From positions 1,486 to 13,712 of the forward strand of contig JAHFOP010000023.1 of NCBI GenBank assembly GCA_023261605.1: DNA of 12,227 bases, given 5' to 3'. Of the stretch, positions 7,574 through 12,227 are shown piece by piece. Each line of letters begins with the position of its first letter. Within the stretch, counting starts at the first letter, position 1. A program made the translations under genes and the position numbers. This DNA is from Candidatus Moraniibacteriota bacterium. Its GTDB lineage: Bacteria; Patescibacteriota; Minisyncoccia; Moranbacterales; UBA2206. The notes beneath the pieces are model-generated. The model was not told the DNA's origin and did not search any database. It worked only from the letters and a program-made list of their open reading frames with translations.

Positions 7574-7600
7574 AAAGAACGGCCAGTGGCCGTTCTTTTT
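7574..7600. terminator. Bidirectional terminator between the convergent PGI and PMI-like genes
   Basis: AAAGAACGGCC (7574-7584), a 3-base loop and GGCCGTTCTTT (7588-7598) form a perfect 11-bp GC-centred stem, with T-runs on either strand (TTTTT at the plus-strand 3' end, AAA on the other side). It can stop both genes. Confidence 0.85.
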
Positions 7601-7615
7601 CGATATGTCTATTTT

Positions 7616-8830
7616 TTAGCTGACAAAAGTTTTTAGAATTTCCGCTTTACCAGTTGGAACAATAATTTTATAACTTTCTACTGCATTCGGAATAAAACAA
7701 GAATGACCGGAAGTGAGTTCTAATTCTGATTGAGTGCTTTTTATTATGACACGGCCAGAACGAAGAAATAAGTGGTGATAGGATCCTTTAAGTTCAGTAA
7801 CTTTCCCCTCATATTCAGTTTTTTCAAGCATAAGCCTGTCTAGATTATAATACTTAGTCCGCAGTAAAGATTCGGCCGTTACTGAGTTGTCGCTCAATAT
7901 AGATTCTGGTTTAATTATGTGACGAGTTGGATCATTTATTGTTTCCGATCTATCGACGTATTTAAAATATTCTTTAACGTCTAGTTTCCTGAGCGTTCCA
8001 TCCGGTTTAAATTTACATTTATCAAAACACCTTAGAACTGAAATAGGATCCATCACATCGTAGCATATCTCATAAACGACATTCCCCACTGGATATTTAT
8101 CACTGTCCTCTTCCCAAGAATGATGCAGTCCTCCCTCACTCAAATCCACTGCCTCATTTTTTTTGGTCTTTATCACATTAACAAATTTCCATGGATCATG
8201 TTCCTTTATTAGATTACTAGCAAACAATTCTGCCTCTTCTTTTTTGATTTCTCCTCGCAAGATACGCTCGCTCAATTGTCGCATTTTCTCCTCTAATAAG
8301 ATCATCAACTGTTCATATTCTTTCCAATCGCAATTCTTTTTTGTTCCCAAGGTTAACAGTCCTTTCTCCAAATAGAAAAACCCTTCGGGCTTAAAATGCC
8401 ATTTCCCCTTTGAATCTTTCTCCTTAACATGAATCTGGAAAGAATTGCCTGTGGCTTGTGTATATTTTATTAGCACACCTGGCTTCTCGCCATATATTTC
8501 TAAAACCTTTTCGCCTAATATCCCTTTGGGGTCTTTATGGGATATTTTTTCAAGTGAAACAAGTTTTGAGCTGTCCCCCTCATACATGATTTTATCTGGT
8601 TCCATCGCATACCCCAATTCTCCCGTAAAAGTCCTGTCCTCAGAAGAATTTATATCTGAACGTAGTTTACTTCCCGAAAAAAGTTCGTAAGATTGGCCAA
8701 TTCTAATATCCCTAAAACAGTTTCTATCTGACCAGTTTTTAGAGGAAAGTATATATTCCCCTCCCCAAGTAGACTGTTCTATTAATTTTGGGACAACTAG
8801 AAATATATTCTGAGATTCATTTTTTAGCAT
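7616..8830 (-). CDS. Mannose-6-phosphate isomerase, class I-like (divergent cupin)
   Basis: Likely interconverts fructose-6-P and mannose-6-P. The 404-residue protein begins LVVPKLIEQSTWGGEYI, like the PMI N-terminus (PxxxxxxWGG). Metal-site candidates are Q132 and H134 (FQIHVKE), E149 (HFKPEGFFYL, the KPE motif) and H236 or H237 (GGLHHSWEE). The motif VVYEICYDVMDPISVLRCFD resembles the EIQQxSDxTYRxxD region, followed by DGTLRKLDVKEYFKYVD. The C-terminal cupin has the PMI-like ending SELELTSGHSCFIPNAVESYKI. The usual QxHP is QIHV here, and a helical insert (about 168-215) is present, so it is divergent. It could act on another sugar phosphate. It supplies the step missing between the PGI and the guanylyltransferase in this window. 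Both strands' neighbours are separated from it by terminators or promoters. Confidence 0.75.
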   Translation of the reverse strand: MLKNESQNIFLVVPKLIEQSTWGGEYILSSKNWSDRNCFRDIRIGQSYELFSGSKLRSDINSSEDRTFTGELGYAMEPDKIMYEGDSSKLVSLEKISHKDPKGILGEKVLEIYGEKPGVLIKYTQATGNSFQIHVKEKDSKGKWHFKPEGFFYLEKGLLTLGTKKNCDWKEYEQLMILLEEKMRQLSERILRGEIKKEEAELFASNLIKEHDPWKFVNVIKTKKNEAVDLSEGGLHHSWEEDSDKYPVGNVVYEICYDVMDPISVLRCFDKCKFKPDGTLRKLDVKEYFKYVDRSETINDPTRHIIKPESILSDNSVTAESLLRTKYYNLDRLMLEKTEYEGKVTELKGSYHHLFLRSGRVIIKSTQSELELTSGHSCFIPNAVESYKIIVPTGKAEILKTFVS

Positions 8831-8835
8831 AATAT

Positions 8836-8862
8836 ATTATAACTGATTACTATAGTATTATA
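8836..8862 (-). promoter_or_regulatory. Candidate -10 elements of the PMI-like gene
   Basis: On the minus strand TATAAT occurs at 8862-8857 and again at 8841-8836. The second is only 5 bases from the ATG at 8830, so a transcript from it would be leaderless. Neither has a good -35. The surrounding AT-richness lowers confidence. Confidence 0.3.
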
Positions 8863-8903
8863 ACATTTTAAATGTCCTATTTAAAGCATTGGTCAATAGA
8901 CCC

Positions 8904-8945
8904 TTGACAAATTCTCTTTCTTGCCCTATACTTATATGCTATAAT
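8904..8945 (+). promoter_or_regulatory. Strong plus-strand promoter upstream of the non-coding region and RNase J
   Basis: TTGACA (8904-8909), a 17-base spacer and TATACT (8927-8932) make a near-consensus promoter. A second, extended -10 TGCTATAAT ends at 8945. The predicted start lies near 8939-8952, about 265 bases upstream of RNase J and about 45 bases before the tRNA-like element, so it may drive an RNA gene as well as or instead of the CDS. Confidence 0.7.
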
Positions 8946-8992
8946 AGCTTTAGGTCAAAATCTTCTTGTTTTCGCCCTTTATTATACTCTTT

Positions 8993-9058
8993 GTCTTGAC
9001 AGGTGTGTTTTTGAGTAATAGACTCAAACATTCAGAAGTTCGATTCTTCGACAGGACG
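8993..9058 (+). ncRNA. Candidate tRNA-like RNA lacking a D arm
   Basis: Three helices stand in tRNA order. A GTCTTG/CAGGAC acceptor-like stem (8993-8998 with 9052-9057, one T-G wobble) encloses an anticodon-like arm TTGAG-taataga-CTCAA (9011-9027) and a T-arm GAAG-TTCGATT-CTTC (9035-9049) with the conserved T-loop pattern. The spacing between anticodon and T arms fits a class I variable loop. Only 11 bases stand where a D arm would be, the anticodon loop lacks U33, and no CCA is encoded. TTTTTT follows at 9061. It is not a normal tRNA; it may be a degenerate tRNA, a tRNA-like leader, or an unrelated small RNA. Confidence 0.3.
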
Positions 9059-9214
9059 CATTTTTTATTTTAAACCTTTTGAGACTCAAAATTTAACATC
9101 CCAAGTACCTCTTCTTTGCTTGGTGTGAAAGTCTTTTAAGTGTCTTTAAAAAATAAAATTAATTGAATCATTGGAAAATCGACCGCATTAAGCGGGCTTT
9201 CTATTGAAAAAAAT

Positions 9215-11026
9215 ATGTTCGAAAAGAAAAATGAAACTGTGGCCAAAAGTCGGCCGCGCAAAAGTCGCGATCACGCGCAAAATAAAAGACGCATGCCAAA
9301 AAACATGCCGAGGAATATTGATGGCAGTGGCAGTGGCAACGTACCCGAAGTCACACCCGGAAAATTGCGCATCATTCCGCTCGGCGGCAATGAAGAAGTC
9401 GGACGCAATATGACCGTTTTTGAGTATGGTCAAGATATCGTTATTTTGGACATGGGCATCATGTTCCCCGAAGAGGATATGCCGGGCATCGATTATATCG
9501 TGCCCAACATTTCGTATCTCAAAGGTAAAGAAAAAAACATTCGCGGAGTGCTTTTGAGTCATGGACATTTGGATCACATCGGCGCCGCGCCCATCCTCTT
9601 GGAAAAATTGGGCAACCCGCCCATCATTGGACGCGACTTTACTCTAGCTCTCGTTAAAAAAAGGATGGAGGACTATCACAAAGGTTCTGCCTCCAGCCTG
9701 AAAACGATGCGCATCAATTCAATCTCAGATAAAATTAGATTGGGAAATTTCAACATCAGTTTCTTCGATGTGGAACATTCCATTATGGACGCGGTGGGAG
9801 TGGTGCTCTCTACCCCTCAAGCCACAGTTATCCATCCCGGTGACTGGACGATGGATCACAATCCAGACAGCAATCAAAAATTGACTTATGACTATCTTTC
9901 CAAATTGCCCAGCCCGCGCATCTTGATGCTGGAAAGCCTCGGCGCGATCGATATCCGTAAGGCAGCCACTTCGGAAAAAGAAATGTTTGTCAATTTGGAA
10001 CGCATGATGAAAGAAGCCACTGGGCAAGTTATCATCGGCACCTTCTCTTCTCAAGTGAAAAGAATCGGCCAACTGATTGAATACGCCGAAAGTATCGGGA
10101 AAAAGGTGGCCCTCGACGGCTACAGCATGAAAATGAACATCGAAATTGCCAAAGAACTGGGGTATATTAAAGCTCACAAAGACACATTGATAACAGTCAA
10201 CGATTTGCATAAATATCCCAAAAACAAAACTGTAGTCATTTGCACGGGAGCGCAAGGCGAAGGCAATGCAGTGCTCTCACGCATCATCACTGACAATCAT
10301 CGCTTCATCAAAGTGCAGCGCGATGACACCATCATCTTTTCTTCCTCCGTCATTCCGGGCAATGAAAGAACCGTGCAACGCTTGAAAGATAATCTGTACC
10401 GCAAATGTGACAACGTCATTCACACCGATATTATGGACGTCCATATCAGCGGACACTGCAATGCTTTTGACATCAAAGATATTTTGAAGCAGATCCAGCC
10501 GGACATTTTTCTGCCGGTCTATGCTAATCACTATATGTTGAAAGAATCTGCCAAATTAGCCATAGAGGTCGGCATGTCAAAAAACAATATCTTCGTCTTG
10601 GATAACGGTTCAGTTTTTGAAATTGAAAAAGATCACGCTGAAGTGCTGAAAGTTAAAGCTGACACCAGCTATGTCATGGTGGATGGCCTCGGCGTCGGCG
10701 ACGTCGGCCAAGTCGTTTTGCGCGATCGTCAGGTGCTCAGTGAAGATGGCATGTTTGTCATCACAGTTCTCATCGACTCAAAAACAAAAGTTCCAGTCGG
10801 CAACATTCAAATCACTTCCCGCGGTTTCATCTATGTCAAAGATAATTTTGATCTGGTCAATGAAACTAAGCGTAAAGTTTTGAAAGCCATTAAAGACACC
10901 ACTTCCAAAAACACTTCTGTGCAAAGAAAATTCATCGAAGACAACATTCGCGAAGTGGTCGGCCAATATCTCTTCCAAAAAACTCAGCGTCGCCCAATGG
11001 TGCTACCCGTGATTATTGAGGTGTAA
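9215..11026 (+). CDS. rnj: Ribonuclease J (metallo-beta-lactamase/beta-CASP)
   Basis: Endo-/5'-3' exoribonuclease of mRNA turnover and rRNA maturation. After a basic, probably disordered 49-residue N-terminus (RPRKSRDHAQNKRR), the MBL domain begins GKLRIIPLGGNEEVGRNM. Motifs are FPEEDMPGIDYIVPNISYL, SHGHLDH (H116, H118, D120, H121), H188 in VEHSI, and HPGDW (D210). The beta-CASP part has GTFSSQVKRIGQLIEYA, CTGAQGEGNAVLSRI, FSSSVIPGNERTV and SGH (H414). A C-terminal domain (about 480-603) ends with the typical TRRKP/RRPMVLP-like tail. Length, 603, is slightly long because of the N-terminus. Two sites differ from B. subtilis-type RNase J: ESLGA (240-244) where DSTNA is usual, and PVYANHYML where PxHGEYRML is usual, which removes the motif C histidine and places a histidine three residues later. 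No Shine-Dalgarno precedes the ATG. Confidence 0.93.
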   Translation: MFEKKNETVAKSRPRKSRDHAQNKRRMPKNMPRNIDGSGSGNVPEVTPGKLRIIPLGGNEEVGRNMTVFEYGQDIVILDMGIMFPEEDMPGIDYIVPNISYLKGKEKNIRGVLLSHGHLDHIGAAPILLEKLGNPPIIGRDFTLALVKKRMEDYHKGSASSLKTMRINSISDKIRLGNFNISFFDVEHSIMDAVGVVLSTPQATVIHPGDWTMDHNPDSNQKLTYDYLSKLPSPRILMLESLGAIDIRKAATSEKEMFVNLERMMKEATGQVIIGTFSSQVKRIGQLIEYAESIGKKVALDGYSMKMNIEIAKELGYIKAHKDTLITVNDLHKYPKNKTVVICTGAQGEGNAVLSRIITDNHRFIKVQRDDTIIFSSSVIPGNERTVQRLKDNLYRKCDNVIHTDIMDVHISGHCNAFDIKDILKQIQPDIFLPVYANHYMLKESAKLAIEVGMSKNNIFVLDNGSVFEIEKDHAEVLKVKADTSYVMVDGLGVGDVGQVVLRDRQVLSEDGMFVITVLIDSKTKVPVGNIQITSRGFIYVKDNFDLVNETKRKVLKAIKDTTSKNTSVQRKFIEDNIREVVGQYLFQKTQRRPMVLPVIIEV

Positions 11027-11027
11027 A

Positions 11028-11055
11028 TGTAGAGACGCGATTTATCGCGTCTTAC
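11028..11055 (+). terminator. First hairpin after RNase J, without U-tract
   Basis: AGACGCGA-ttta-TCGCGTCT (11033-11052) is a perfect 8-bp GC-rich stem that extends with GTA/TAC across a bulged G. No T-run follows, so it is more likely a 3'-end stabiliser or processing element than a terminator by itself. Confidence 0.45.
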
Positions 11056-11072
11056 AACCATGCCCTTAGGCT

Positions 11073-11105
11073 ACAAAAAGACACGCAATTAACGTGTCTT
11101 TTTGT
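11073..11105. terminator. Rho-independent terminator after RNase J
   Basis: ACAAAAAGACACG, a 7-base loop and CGTGTCTTTTTGT form a perfect 13-bp stem with the T-run inside the 3' arm. It is symmetrical enough to work in both directions. A new promoter starts 5 bases downstream. Confidence 0.85.
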
Positions 11106-11109
11106 GTAT

Positions 11110-11137
11110 TTGACAAAGTTTTGGGAAGATATATACT
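11110..11137 (+). promoter_or_regulatory. Promoter of the attenuator-like leader
   Basis: TTGACA (11110-11115), a 16-base spacer and TATACT (11132-11137). Transcription would start near 11143-11145, that is, on or next to the ATG at 11144. Confidence 0.7.
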
Positions 11138-11143
11138 AGAGCC

Positions 11144-11206
11144 ATGAGAAACATCTGGAACAATTTGAACAATAACAATAATCGCCAACGGCGGTCTTGT
11201 TTCTAG
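11144..11206 (+). CDS. Possible 20-codon Asn-rich leader peptide
   Basis: A short frame opens at an ATG placed where transcription from the 11110 promoter is expected to begin, so the message would be leaderless. The 20-residue peptide reads MRNIWNNLNNNNNRQRRSCF, with 8 Asn codons (7 of them at positions 6-13) followed by Arg codons, and stops at TAG 11204-11206. It overlaps the first of two hairpins that precede a U-tract. The layout resembles peptide-controlled attenuation. Nothing shows that it is translated; the Asn run may simply be AAC/AAT-rich RNA. Confidence 0.35.
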   Translation: MRNIWNNLNNNNNRQRRSCF

Positions 11207-11235
11207 TTCCTAATTGTTTTGGAAAAAGAAGCTGG

Positions 11236-11268
11236 TCGCCCATCAAAAAGGCGATTTTTTTGTTTTTT
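11236..11268 (+). terminator. Intrinsic terminator or attenuator upstream of the Cx2C protein gene
   Basis: TCGCC (11236-11240), a 9-base loop and GGCGA (11250-11254) are followed by seven T, a G and six T (11255-11268). The stem is short (5 bp plus possible G-T pairs) but the U-tract is long. Its left arm can pair instead with GGCGGTC (11190-11196), which would prevent the terminator. Confidence 0.6.
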
Positions 11269-11287
11269 GACAAAAGGAGATTCGGTT

Positions 11288-11515
11288 ATGAGAACAGAAG
11301 GGGAAAAACCGCAGAGAAGTATAGAAAGAATAGCCATATTTAAAAATCCACAGTCCATTTGCGCTGTCTGCGAATTATCCACTACGGCTTGCGAAAAATG
11401 TGGATTCAATCATCCGCCAAACCGCAAAGAAGTGAAACAGATCGAGATGCTTCCCCAAAAATCTTCCGACTGGTACCAAGATTTCGCAGGGATAGCAAAA
11501 GAAGGAGGCTTATAA
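11288..11515 (+). CDS. Small Cx2C-x6-Cx2C (putative zinc-binding) protein
   Basis: Unrecognised 75-residue protein. I chose the ATG at 11288 because a good Shine-Dalgarno (GGAGA, 11276-11280) sits 7 bases upstream; a longer frame from TTG 11219 would run through the terminator hairpin and encode its U-tract. The core motif CAVCELSTTACEKC places four cysteines at 25, 28, 35 and 38, consistent with a tetrahedral zinc site. A basic N-terminus and an acidic/aromatic C-terminus (SSDWYQDFAGIAKEGGL) flank it. The protein could bind nucleic acid or a partner; function unknown. No room exists for a separate promoter between the upstream U-tract and its start, so it appears to be expressed by read-through of the leader terminator. 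Confidence 0.65.
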   Translation: MRTEGEKPQRSIERIAIFKNPQSICAVCELSTTACEKCGFNHPPNRKEVKQIEMLPQKSSDWYQDFAGIAKEGGL

Positions 11516-11532
11516 ATTATAGCCTCACAACC

Positions 11533-11573
11533 AGACCAAGAGCTCCGCCAAGCGGAGCCTCGGGTCTTTTTTT
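11533..11573 (+). terminator. Strong terminator after the Cx2C protein gene
   Basis: AGACC (11533-11537) pairs with GGTCT (11563-11567) around the inner GCTCCGC-caa-GCGGAGC stem (11542-11558), then seven T (11567-11573). Confidence 0.85.
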
Positions 11574-11581
11574 ATCCCAAC

Positions 11582-11607
11582 AAAAAAGCGGGTACATTTC
11601 CCGCTTT
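11582..11607 (-). terminator. Terminator of the minus-strand coiled-coil gene
   Basis: AAAGCGGG/CCCGCTTT (8 bp, 7-base loop). On the minus strand the stem is followed by a run of T (complement of 11582-11587), whereas the plus strand has no T-run after it. Confidence 0.75.
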
Positions 11608-11635
11608 CATGCATATTACATGATGCTTTATACAC

Positions 11636-11989
11636 TTATTGAATCTTCTTGAATGTAATCTTGTACACTGGTTCATAACTGTTGTCATATTCGTCTTTCA
11701 ATGCAATGGTTTTGCCGGCCATGAGTTCGGTCATGGCGATGTCAGTGAGCATAGTCGCCAACTCGTCCGCCTTGGCTTTCAGTCGTTCCAGTTCGTCCCA
11801 ACGCGCGCCCAAACGGCCTTGTGTGATGGTTTCAATTTGCTTTTTCTTTTCTCTAAGTTCTTTCAATTTATCCACCGTCTCTTCATACTCATTGGCACTC
11901 AAAAGTGCATCACGGTATTCACGTTTAATATCTTTTTGGCCTTTCTTAGTCTCCAAAAGTTCATTGTACACCTCTTGAATGTCTCGCAT
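11636..11989 (-). CDS. Hypothetical coiled-coil protein
   Basis: 117 residues, not recognised. Residues 1-90 are highly charged and almost free of helix breakers, with heptad-like spacing of Leu/Ile (LKELREKKKQIETI, WDELERLKAKADELATML), so a coiled coil is likely. The C-terminal 30 residues (GKTIALKDEYDNSYEPVYKITFKKIQ) look like a short beta-rich tail. No signal peptide, membrane segment or cysteine is present. The ATG at 11989 has no Shine-Dalgarno. It may be a structural or nucleic-acid-associated small protein; nothing in the sequence decides this. It is divergent from the gene at 12127, with an inverted repeat (12015-12029) between them. Confidence 0.7.
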   Translation of the reverse strand: MRDIQEVYNELLETKKGQKDIKREYRDALLSANEYEETVDKLKELREKKKQIETITQGRLGARWDELERLKAKADELATMLTDIAMTELMAGKTIALKDEYDNSYEPVYKITFKKIQ

Positions 11990-12014
11990 AGAAATTTATT
12001 TAGAAAATTAAATA

Positions 12015-12029
12015 TAGCCAAATTGGCTA
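12015..12029. promoter_or_regulatory. Perfect inverted repeat TAGCCAA-A-TTGGCTA (possible operator)
   Basis: Two 7-base arms around one central base, 26 bases upstream of the minus-strand coiled-coil gene and within the divergent promoter region. The shape fits a homodimeric repressor site. There is no T-run, so it is not a terminator. Confidence 0.4.
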
Positions 12030-12058
12030 CCCAATGATTCTAACATATATCACCTGTC

Positions 12059-12088
12059 TTGCCAAAAATGTTCCTGCCATAGTATAAT
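12059..12088 (+). promoter_or_regulatory. Promoter of the gene at 12127
   Basis: TTGCCA (12059-12064), an 18-base spacer and a perfect TATAAT (12083-12088). The predicted start is near 12095, giving a leader of about 32 bases that contains a strong Shine-Dalgarno (GGAGG, 12115-12119). Confidence 0.7.
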
Positions 12089-12126
12089 CACAGTAAGATA
12101 AACTCTGGACATATGGAGGATGAGCT

Positions 12127-12227
12127 ATGCAGTGGTTAAAAAAGTTTTTTCTCAAAATCGGCGATCTCATCGCCAAGGCAGAGGCCAATTTCGATAAGGA
12201 TTGTCGCGAATTGGAAGAAGCAGGTTT
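12127..12227 (+). CDS. Hypothetical small protein, 5' part only
   Basis: Starts at ATG 12127, 7 bases after GGAGG, the strongest ribosome-binding site in the window, and runs off the right edge after 33 codons. The visible N-terminus MQWLKKFFLKIGDLIAKAEA is amphipathic (hydrophobic and lysine faces alternate), followed by an acidic helix-prone stretch (NFDKDCRELEEAG). It could sit on the membrane surface or be a soluble helical protein. Not recognised; too little is visible for a family call. Confidence 0.6.
   Translation, partial: MQWLKKFFLKIGDLIAKAEANFDKDCRELEEAG

Larger units (their letters stand above)
8831..9214. other. Non-coding stretch between the PMI-like gene and RNase J
   Basis: This 384-base gap has no convincing CDS. 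It holds minus-strand -10 candidates, the plus-strand promoter at 8904-8945, the tRNA-like fold at 8993-9058, the perfect dyad TTTTGAG-A-CTCAAAA (9077-9091) and a small CCGC-attaa-GCGG hairpin (9183-9195) with a short T-rich tail just before RNase J. I looked for RNase P RNA, SRP RNA and tmRNA hallmarks and saw none. Confidence 0.6.

Noticed and set aside
8996..9024. TTGACA-17-TAGACT promoter inside the tRNA-like element
   Set aside because: It fits fairly well, but TAGACT is part of the anticodon-like stem and the better promoter is at 8904. Kept only as a possibility for RNase J.
8993..9058. Canonical functional tRNA
   Set aside because: No D arm, no U33 in the anticodon loop, no usable anticodon and one acceptor mismatch; reported only as a tRNA-like candidate.
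8831..9214. RNase P RNA, SRP RNA or tmRNA in the long gap
   Set aside because: None of the conserved core sequences I know for these RNAs, nor a tag-peptide reading frame, could be found.
9725..10255. Long minus-strand open frame (176 codons) inside RNase J
   Set aside because: Antisense to a strongly conserved gene, with composition typical of a reverse-frame shadow and no family motif.
11219..11287. TTG start at 11219 for the Cx2C protein
   Set aside because: The added codons would be the terminator hairpin and U-tract (giving RRFFCFLTK), and the ATG at 11288 has a clear Shine-Dalgarno.
1..12227. CRISPR array, insertion sequence, prophage or toxin-antitoxin system
   Set aside because: No regularly spaced repeats, transposase motifs, integrase, terminal inverted repeats or paired small toxin genes were seen.

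Overview
The window suggests a small-genome bacterium of the Candidatus Patescibacteria (CPR) radiation, probably Parcubacteria-like. This is an inference from gene content and style. It is AT-rich and tightly packed, most starts lack a Shine-Dalgarno sequence, and it pairs RNase J with a type IV pilin-like gene, an archaeal-type cupin phosphoglucose isomerase and several short lineage-style hypotheticals. secG ends on TGA, so TGA is a stop here, which argues against the code-25 lineages (Gracilibacteria/Absconditabacteria). I see no insertion sequence, CRISPR array, rRNA operon or canonical tRNA.

Layout, left to right. Minus strand: a membrane-anchored thioredoxin-fold protein cut off at the left edge (1-857) lies downstream of uvrB (914-2935). 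A short divergent region with a perfect DnaA box separates uvrB from a plus-strand prepilin-like gene (3022-3558), which ends in a terminator facing a minus-strand mannose-1-phosphate guanylyltransferase gene (3690-4730). A second divergent region with a good promoter leads into secG (4895-5116) and a solute-binding protein of the oligopeptide ABC family (5154-6857). A perfect 13-bp hairpin separates these from the cupin-type phosphoglucose isomerase (6941-7549), which converges on a class I-like phosphomannose isomerase (7616-8830) across a bidirectional terminator.

A 384-base non-coding stretch (8831-9214) carries strong plus-strand promoter elements and a tRNA-like fold with no D arm. RNase J (9215-11026) follows and ends in two hairpins. 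After it comes a compact promoter, short-ORF and terminator leader (11106-11287) in front of a 75-residue Cx2C/Cx2C protein (11288-11515). A minus-strand coiled-coil protein (11636-11989) and the start of a further small plus-strand gene (from 12127) close the window.

Three enzymes link into one route. Glucose-6-P goes to fructose-6-P (cupin PGI), to mannose-6-P (PMI-like), to mannose-1-P (a mutase not present here), to GDP-mannose (ManC-type). This would supply surface glycan or glycoconjugate synthesis. UvrB (DNA repair), RNase J (RNA processing) and SecG (protein export) are housekeeping genes.

The most interesting signals are the trp-attenuator-like leader at 11110-11290, the D-armless tRNA-like element at 8993-9058, the low-complexity in-frame insertion in the UvrB helicase core, and a displaced histidine in the RNase J beta-CASP motif C.
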